From assembly GCA_946803715.1 (NCBI GenBank), contig CAMPET010000622.1, positions 1-12,565 of the forward strand: a stretch of DNA of 12,565 nt, given 5' to 3'. The notes under the pieces are model-generated. The model worked only from the letters and a program-made list of their open reading frames with translations. It was not told where the DNA came from and made no database searches. The DNA comes from Beroe ovata (Eukaryota; Ctenophora; Nuda; Beroida; Beroidae). The position numbers and the translations under genes are program-made. Positions 7,961-12,565 of the stretch are shown here, piece after piece; position 1 is the first letter of the stretch; every line of letters starts with the position of its first letter.

Positions 7961-8210
7961 GTGCTGTCAAGAGAAAAGTGCTGGCAAGAGAAAAGTGCTG
8001 TCAGGGGAAAGTGCTGTCAGGGGAAAGTGATGTCACGAGGAAGTGCTGCCAAGAGAAAGTGCTGCCAACGTAAAGTGATGCCAAGGAAAAGTGGTGTCAA
8101 GCGAAAGTGGTGTCAAGCGGAAGTGGTGTCAAGGGAAAGTGGTGTCAAGGTAAAGACGGAGGTGCTGTCAAGCGAAAGTGCTGTCAAGGGAAAGTGGTGT
8201 CAAGAGAAAG
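7961..8210. repeat. 16-bp minisatellite, 15 units
   Basis: Fifteen units with consensus GTGCTGTCAAGGGAAA: the first two are 17 bp with an extra A, the remaining thirteen 16 bp, with one 7-bp interruption (GACGGAG) after the twelfth. Variant types cluster (GTGGTGTCAAGCGAAA units together), as expected from local unequal exchange. The array ends at the N. Open frames through it are a by-product of the repeat and are not genes. Confidence 0.95.
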
Positions 8211-8211
8211 N
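8211..8211. other. Single N, probable assembly join 3
   Basis: It lies exactly between the minisatellite and the first base of unit C, so the array may be collapsed or incomplete here. Confidence 0.7.
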
Positions 8212-8266
8212 ACCCTTCACTCTGATAGTAACATCTAAAATTAAGTATTTATATAATCACTTTAAT

Positions 8267-8345
8267 ACTTGGTATAAGTCTCTTTTACTTGGTATAAGTC
8301 CATTAAAGTGCATCACTTGGTATAAGTCCATTCCTTGGTATAAGT
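8267..8345. repeat. Spaced repeat of ACTTGGTATAAGT, four copies (unit C)
   Basis: Copies start at 8267, 8287, 8315 and 8333; the last has CCTTGG. Spacing is the same as in unit A apart from single-base changes. Confidence 0.85.
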
Positions 8346-8480
8346 CCATTAGACCAAATGCTTTTGGTTTGCTTCAATTGTTTAGTCTATTTTCAATCAT
8401 ATGATGGTGCAGAGAAATCATACTTATAGTCCCATTAAGCTGAATTGCGCGTTGGATCATTTTGGTGTGTTATAGTACCC

Positions 8481-8519
8481 TGTGTTGATTGACTGTGTAG
8501 ATTGACTGTGTAGATTGAC
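8481..8519. repeat. Three tandem copies of TGTGTAGATTGAC (unit C)
   Basis: The same three-copy state as unit B at 3282-3320. Confidence 0.85.
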
Positions 8520-8669
8520 TCATTTGCGCTTATCTTCTAGGTTGTTCTGTGATCGAGGATATATATATGAGCACTCCTCTTTGTGTGGGAATGCGATGTA
8601 TAGTGAGATTCATGTAGAAAGATCCACGTTGCAAGAAGCTGTATGAGAGTCGGAGCTAGATCAGGTGAA

Positions 8670-8727
8670 AACACTGCCAGATCATCTGTTATGCCCTCAC
8701 ATGAGGGCATCGGAGCTGGCCAGTGTT
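8670..8727. repeat. Element stem-loop, unit C copy
   Basis: Identical to the unit B copy, with the perfect inner inverted repeat at 8691-8710. Confidence 0.7.
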
Positions 8728-9690
8728 AGACTACATGCCAGCACATCTGTAACTCTGTAGGGTAAGAGGTTGTGAGTAGCTACCTATTTTCATCAAATGC
8801 TACTCATAGTCATACAGCCATCGCTATGCAGGATCTTGAAGTAGGGCAAGTGGAGGCTCCATGTTCGACATCTATTCCATCTATGATCATTTGCAAGTCT
8901 TTAGCTACCCTCGTGGTGCCGCAAGATCAGTCTTCACTCTTCATAATGAACTTCAGCATCTCAGAATTAATTATTCGGAAAAATAGAACACTTAAAACAT
9001 TTCAGGAATTCCTATTTAAAATATCAACCCAAAAATCAACCCTTCCAAAACGTTGATACATTCAATTTCAAAATGTACGTCATGAATAGTTATTAGTTAG
9101 GCTATGTTAATTACAAGGTAATCACTCCTCAATGATAGACCACCGTTGATGCAATCATGGAACTCTCTTATTTTGGATTGTTGTTAGTTAAGTTTTTCAA
9201 GGTCTTACATGGACGTTTGTGAAATTAAATTGGCGTGAAGTGAAGAGCTTCAAATAAGAGATGATAATTAATCATTCCGAGGGGAATAATGTAGTTAGTA
9301 TTCATAAATGTTACATTAATAGGATGAATCACATAAGCTGATGTTACCATAATCTTGGTAATAGTAGGAGGCTGGGAGGAGAAAATGAATTCCATAAGCA
9401 TGGATACGAATGCAATTGATTGTGGTGATAAAATAAAGAATTAGATCAAATCTATGAAATTTACATAGAATCAAGTAACTCAACCCATGCTAAACAGTTG
9501 CAAAGTTGCAAATAAGGCCTAACATTCATAAAATATGCATATATTTTTTTACTTTTATAATCGTTGTGTTTATTATTTTTCGAAATGGTAATTGTACTGT
9601 TCTAGAGCATAAATAGGTACTACATTGTTTTTATTATAGTAGCACATCCTTTAACATCATTTTGCGCTCCGCAGTCCAATGGGAGCCATG

Positions 9691-9778
9691 TTAGTATTCA
9701 TATGAAGTGTCAGGTATATTGTCTCTTTTAGCTTGATTAATGACCAACGTTTCGACCATATCAGTGAGGTTGTTCAAC
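9691..9778 (-). pseudogene. gag: Gag C-terminal fragment, unit C
   Basis: Twenty-eight codons in the family frame end DNIPDTSYEY followed by TAA at 9691. The nonsense codon of unit A is absent here. The rest of gag is cut off by the N at 9779. It keeps the family C terminus without any zinc knuckle. Confidence 0.7.
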
Positions 9779-9779
9779 N
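9779..9779. other. Single N, probable assembly join 4
   Basis: It breaks unit C inside gag. The sequence to the right has no gag similarity. Confidence 0.75.
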
Positions 9780-10052
9780 AGAAGTTTTGAGAGTTGGAAG
9801 TTGTAGTCTGGGTGTCCTTGGGCCGGAATCACGGGGGTACGCATGTTGTATCCGTCCCCGGTGTTCAGGGGGGCCACACCCATTTCCTTATTTGGTTAAG
9901 CGTATGACCACAAGCTATCTCGGCTTGTGATGGTCGCAGAGGCTTCGTTTTGGACGCAAATGAACCGCAATGGCCAAGTTTATATGAGTGCTGTGAAGGT
10001 TCTTAAGCCCCCAGATGCTTAGTTTTCCCTCAAAATCGAAAAAACCAATTTT
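9780..10052. other. Orphan 273-bp block between two Ns
   Basis: It is more GC-rich than the gag units and unlike anything else in the window. Plus strand 9919-10021 is open and ends PPDA-stop after MVAEASFWTQMNRNGQVYMS; the minus strand is open over about 45 codons (9915-10050). Neither frame is recognised. It may be an unrelated repeat contig placed here by the assembler. Confidence 0.4.
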
Positions 10053-10053
10053 N
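10053..10053. other. Single N, probable assembly join 5
   Basis: It truncates the cathepsin-like gene shortly after the SFYRQGG segment. The reading frame beyond it has no protease similarity. Confidence 0.75.
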
Positions 10054-11051
10054 GGTACTGGGTAACAATTGGATGGGCCCACCTTGGCGGTAGAAGCTCC
10101 AAGGACTGTTCCTGACTTGTATGTTAACAGACATGACACCCGTTGACACCGCTCTCTCTAGGCCACCCTCTTCACTGGAGTGGTAGAGTACTGAGATATC
10201 TGCTTTAGTGAAGCTATTGCTCATCTCAGATTTTTCACACCACCCTTGTTCAGCTCTATAAGGGTAGTCATCTTCTCTTGCTAGCCGTGCGGTGTTCTTG
10301 ACATATGCCAGTGCCATGTCCACGTAGCCGAGGTGGCAGCCGTTAGTGCCCGAATATTCCGGCTGTACGAGAGACGGCTCAACCCATACACAATCGAGTA
10401 GTTCTTGCTCACTGAACCTCACCAGTTCGCCAGTGAGTATGAAATAAGCAGAATCCAGCGCACTGACTGTGGAAAACGCCCAACCGCTCCCACACTCCAA
10501 CTGATCTTTCACTGGGGGCTGCGCTCCTGCCGCAACCCAGTCAACCGACTCTGGTGTACTTTGCTGTAAACTGGGGATTGAATCCCGTCGGCCAAGCTCG
10601 CTACGGTAGTAATTTGTCACGTTTGGGGCTGTACTGAGGAGTGCAGAGCGCTCTGAGTCTAACATTACCGACAAGAAGTTTATTGCCGTGCTGTATTCTA
10701 CTGAGTGATCGTCGTTGATCTTGTCGATAATTTCAACAGATTTCCGGAAAGCCTCCATTCTGGCTCTTCGTTCTGTAGGGTCAGTTCTTCCCAGTAGTAC
10801 CTGGAGAAATTGAATCATGACTTTCCCGTTTTCAGACACGGTTCTTTTAAAAGAGGCTGCACAACTCTGAATTCGAAAAAAACGACCTTTGTATCGACAG
10901 CCCCGCGGTACTTCATCATAGCTTCCTGAAACATCTCAGGAATTTTGTGTTGACGATCTCTCTTAGGGGTCTCGAGAAGTTGTTCAAAAGTAGATAGGGC
11001 ACTCATCAAGGAGACTATATCCGTTAGTACAGCCACCAGTAAGAGAATCAT
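10054..11051 (-). CDS. Papain-family (C1A) cathepsin-like protein lacking the catalytic cysteine; partial, frameshifted
   Basis: ATG at 11051 opens a hydrophobic leader (MILLLVAVLTDIVSLMSA), suggesting secretion. An I29-type inhibitor prodomain follows, with an ERFNIN-like pattern (RRARMEAFRKSVEIIDKIN...AINFLSVMLDSE). The mature domain opens with SVDWVAAGAQPPVKDQ (Gln of the oxyanion hole kept), then LECGSGWAFS, where family members have CGSCWAFS: glycine (GGT, 10483-10485) replaces the nucleophile (TGT or TGC). Later come RFSEQELLDC, GCHLGY (normally GCxGG) and SVNIQVRNSPWSFY. The catalytic His and Asn regions are beyond the N. About 333 residues are present. The first 59 or so are in one frame and the rest in another; the switch falls at seven A's (10876-10882, plus strand), where one extra base would join them. 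AAG|GTGGG at 10085-10081 could be a 5' splice site, explaining loss of similarity before the N. It resembles the insect 26/29-kDa protease branch, by memory only. Non-catalytic homologue or pseudogene. Confidence 0.75.
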
Positions 11052-11689
11052 GTCCCTATACCTTCGAGTATTATATCAAAGAGGCCATTGACGAATGAAT
11101 CACGAAGTACGAACTACGAATACGCCATTACAATTCTCAACTCACTACGGACATGTATTGTTGACGAATGACATGTACAATTGTAAAAGGAAATTAAAGA
11201 TCGCTGACAGTGATCAGACTGCAAACTTGAAACTAAACAGTAATCTCCGAATCGTTTCCCATCTGGTCAGCATACACAGTACAAGGTGTGGCTGCTGTGC
11301 TCAGATGGGTACAATTCATTGTTCAATGTTCATTATGCGCGCGTGCATAGAACCTCCGCAAAATACCAATGGCATTTTATAGATCCGGTTGTAGGAAAGC
11401 GCGCGGTGCGGCTTGCGCGCCTCCATCATGCATCGGATTCCCTTTTGCGTTTCCGAATTCCGATGTAGGCACTAGGCGCGCATAAAACATTAAAGCAGTG
11501 TTGAGTGTTCATCATTTGCATTTTGCATTGTGTTGTTTCGTGTGCACGCGTCGCGGCCTTGACTCTTGAATCTCTTGACTATGTCGAGAATTTTATTAAT
11601 GTGCGCGCGCCGCAAATTATTGATATATGCTTGCTCGCAGCTAGTCATGGGCGCTGGGCGGCTTAGCATCGCAAGGCAAGTCGCGGCAG
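11052..11689. other. Upstream region of the cathepsin-like gene
   Basis: No gene was recognised. Immediately upstream of the ATG (minus strand) is GGTATAGGGAC. A 7-bp motif ACGAANT occurs three times in tandem at about 11101-11121. From 11340 on, the composition changes to CpG-rich with GCGCGC tracts (11398-11430), as in a promoter-like or unmethylated region. The short plus-strand open frames (11095-11382, 11286-11468, 11566-11916) have no motifs and change frame with the composition, so they are not called. Confidence 0.45.
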
Positions 11690-11828
11690 CGTTTCGATTT
11701 GTAGGATTTCACCCTACCCTTGCTGGCGGGATTTTGCTGACCGACCCTTGCCTTGCTGGCAGTGGCGCGATTGAATTTGAAAATCGCGCGCACCGCGACG
11801 GAAGGGTAAAATCCTACAACGCTTCGAT
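11690..11828. mobile_element. Candidate MITE with 20-bp inverted ends and 9-bp direct repeats
   Basis: The left end TTGTAGGATTTCACCCTACC (11699-11718) is the inverted copy of the right end GGAAGGGTAAAATCCTACAA (11800-11819), with two mismatches. The 121-bp element is flanked by CGTTTCGAT (11690-11698) and CGCTTCGAT (11820-11828), a direct repeat with one mismatch, as expected of an old target-site duplication. The interior has another inverted pair, GCGCGATT/AATCGCGC (11765-11789), and a repeated CTTGCTGGC motif. Size and ends fit a non-autonomous DNA transposon; an 8-9 bp duplication fits hAT or Mutator-like families, but no superfamily is assigned. It has no coding capacity. Confidence 0.6.
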
Positions 11829-12006
11829 GATCGGCAATTCGGCCTCACACTCACAGCCAGGCCAGAATCCAGATGCTCATGCGCACGTACATACTTCGAT
11901 ACAAGGGTATAGGTAAGACTAAGAATTAAGAATAAGATAACTATAAACATTGGTTTAACTTTAATGCGGTGAAATCTGTAACTGTAAGTGTACTGGAGAT
12001 CAACGT

Positions 12007-12102
12007 AGACACTGTTTGTCAGATTTTATCTGACCTCAGTTTCTCGCGCGCGGCGCGCGCGCGCGAGAAACAGGTCAGGTAACATCTGACAAGACACTGT
12101 CT
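12007..12102. repeat. 96-bp nested palindrome with a CG-alternating centre
   Basis: The left arm AGACACTGTTTGTCAGAT... and right arm ...ATCTGACAAGACACTGTCT are imperfect inverted copies over about 45 bp each, meeting at an alternating CGCGCGCG centre (12044-12066). Each arm contains its own small hairpin (GTCAGA-TTTTA-TCTGAC, 12018-12034; GTCAGGTAACATCTGAC on the right). No clear target-site duplication flanks it. It could form a cruciform or be a fold-back-type miniature element. A further TGTCTGACAAAT occurs at 12143-12154. Confidence 0.75.
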
Positions 12103-12565
12103 AATTCGATACAATATAGACGAAAGACTGAAATTTAACTCGAAGTGTCTGACAAATTAGGTCAAGGTGTCGCCAGGCAGGCCAAGTGCAACTGCAAACT
12201 CAAACTCAAAGACCGCTATCGATTCTCATTCAGTTTCATATTTATAACTCATTCACTTTCTCTTAAAAATAACTCAAAGTCAATTTTCATCTTAATTTTA
12301 TCTCGATAAGTTAATGATAATCTTACGGAATCTTGCAGTTTAACTCAAATTGCATCAAGTTTCACAGTATGAGTAATCCTTCCTATCTTCCCTTTGTACT
12401 TGTATCAGTACAGATTATCAGTATCAGTATGGTGCTATTGATTCAGATTGCATGTTGGGCAGAGCTGAATCAATATCATGAATGAAAGTGGCACACCAGC
12501 GTCCGAGTTAAAGTCAAAAATTGTTTGAAACCATGGTTAAATGAATCCGAAACCCTTAATTTGAA
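12103..12565. other. AT-rich tail with no gene seen
   Basis: Stops are frequent in all frames. Only short simple repeats (ATCAGTA three times near 12405-12430; CAAACT near 12195-12208) were noticed. Confidence 0.6.

Larger units (their letters stand above)
8212..9778 (-). mobile_element. Gag-only retroelement, unit C (cut in gag)
   Basis: It begins ACCCTTCACTCTG at the same point as unit A (1075), carries the 13-bp repeat array (8267-8345), the triple TGTGTAGATTGAC motif (8481-8519), the stem-loop (8670-8727) and the post-gag tract, and ends 88 bp into gag at the N. From 8395 on it follows unit B closely. It shows that the 3' region to the left of 3196, missing in B, is a regular part of the family. 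Confidence 0.7.

Noticed and set aside
7961-8210. CRISPR-like array
   Set aside because: Units are directly abutting 16-mers without spacers, and the context is eukaryotic.
7961-8404. 147-codon Lys/Cys-rich open frame through the minisatellite
   Set aside because: The low-complexity translation follows from a 16-bp repeat lacking stops; it crosses an N and enters the non-coding end of unit C.
11566-11916. 116-codon plus-strand open frame in the CpG-rich region
   Set aside because: It crosses the probable MITE and its terminal repeats, has no motifs, and is open because of high GC.

Overview
The window looks like AT-rich, repeat-dense, non-coding-dominated nuclear DNA of an invertebrate animal. 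Reasons: no bacterial-type gene packing, a papain-family protease with an animal-type secretory leader and prodomain, several decayed copies of a Ty3/Gypsy-like gag gene, CpG dinucleotides not depleted, and a strong eukaryotic 5' splice site. The phylum cannot be fixed from sequence alone; a flatworm, mollusc or arthropod are all possible. Five single N bases (966, 5571, 8211, 9779, 10053) split the window into six blocks and look like assembly joins. Most sit in or beside dispersed repeats, so the order of blocks should be treated with caution.

Layout: 1-65 is the first of three copies of a 58-61 bp hairpin-forming block (also 967-1024 and 7900-7960). 66-965 is mostly unremarkable, with one weak candidate exon on the minus strand (791-896). 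1075-5570 holds two head-to-tail units (A and B) of a minus-strand gag-only retroelement family. Unit A lost its gag 5' end, and B is fused to it at 3195/3196. 5572-5881 repeats the gag start and leader of B (fragment D), and 5882-7900 is gene-poor. 7900-8210 is the third hairpin block plus a 16-bp minisatellite. 8212-9778 is a third unit (C) broken at the gap. 9780-10052 is an orphan block. 10054-11051 is the 5' part of a cathepsin-like gene on the minus strand. 11300-12110 is CpG-rich and contains a probable MITE and a large nested palindrome. The rest is AT-rich with nothing recognised.

Two things stand out. First, the repeat family carries a Gag capsid-like protein but no protease, reverse transcriptase or integrase in any copy; each copy has instead the same ~1.3 kb non-coding tract after gag, so the gag-only design appears to be the element's own and not random loss. 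Second, the cathepsin-like gene has glycine where the catalytic cysteine belongs (one base change from Cys) and a frameshift at a run of seven A's, so it is either a non-catalytic papain-fold protein with a sequencing indel or a decaying copy.
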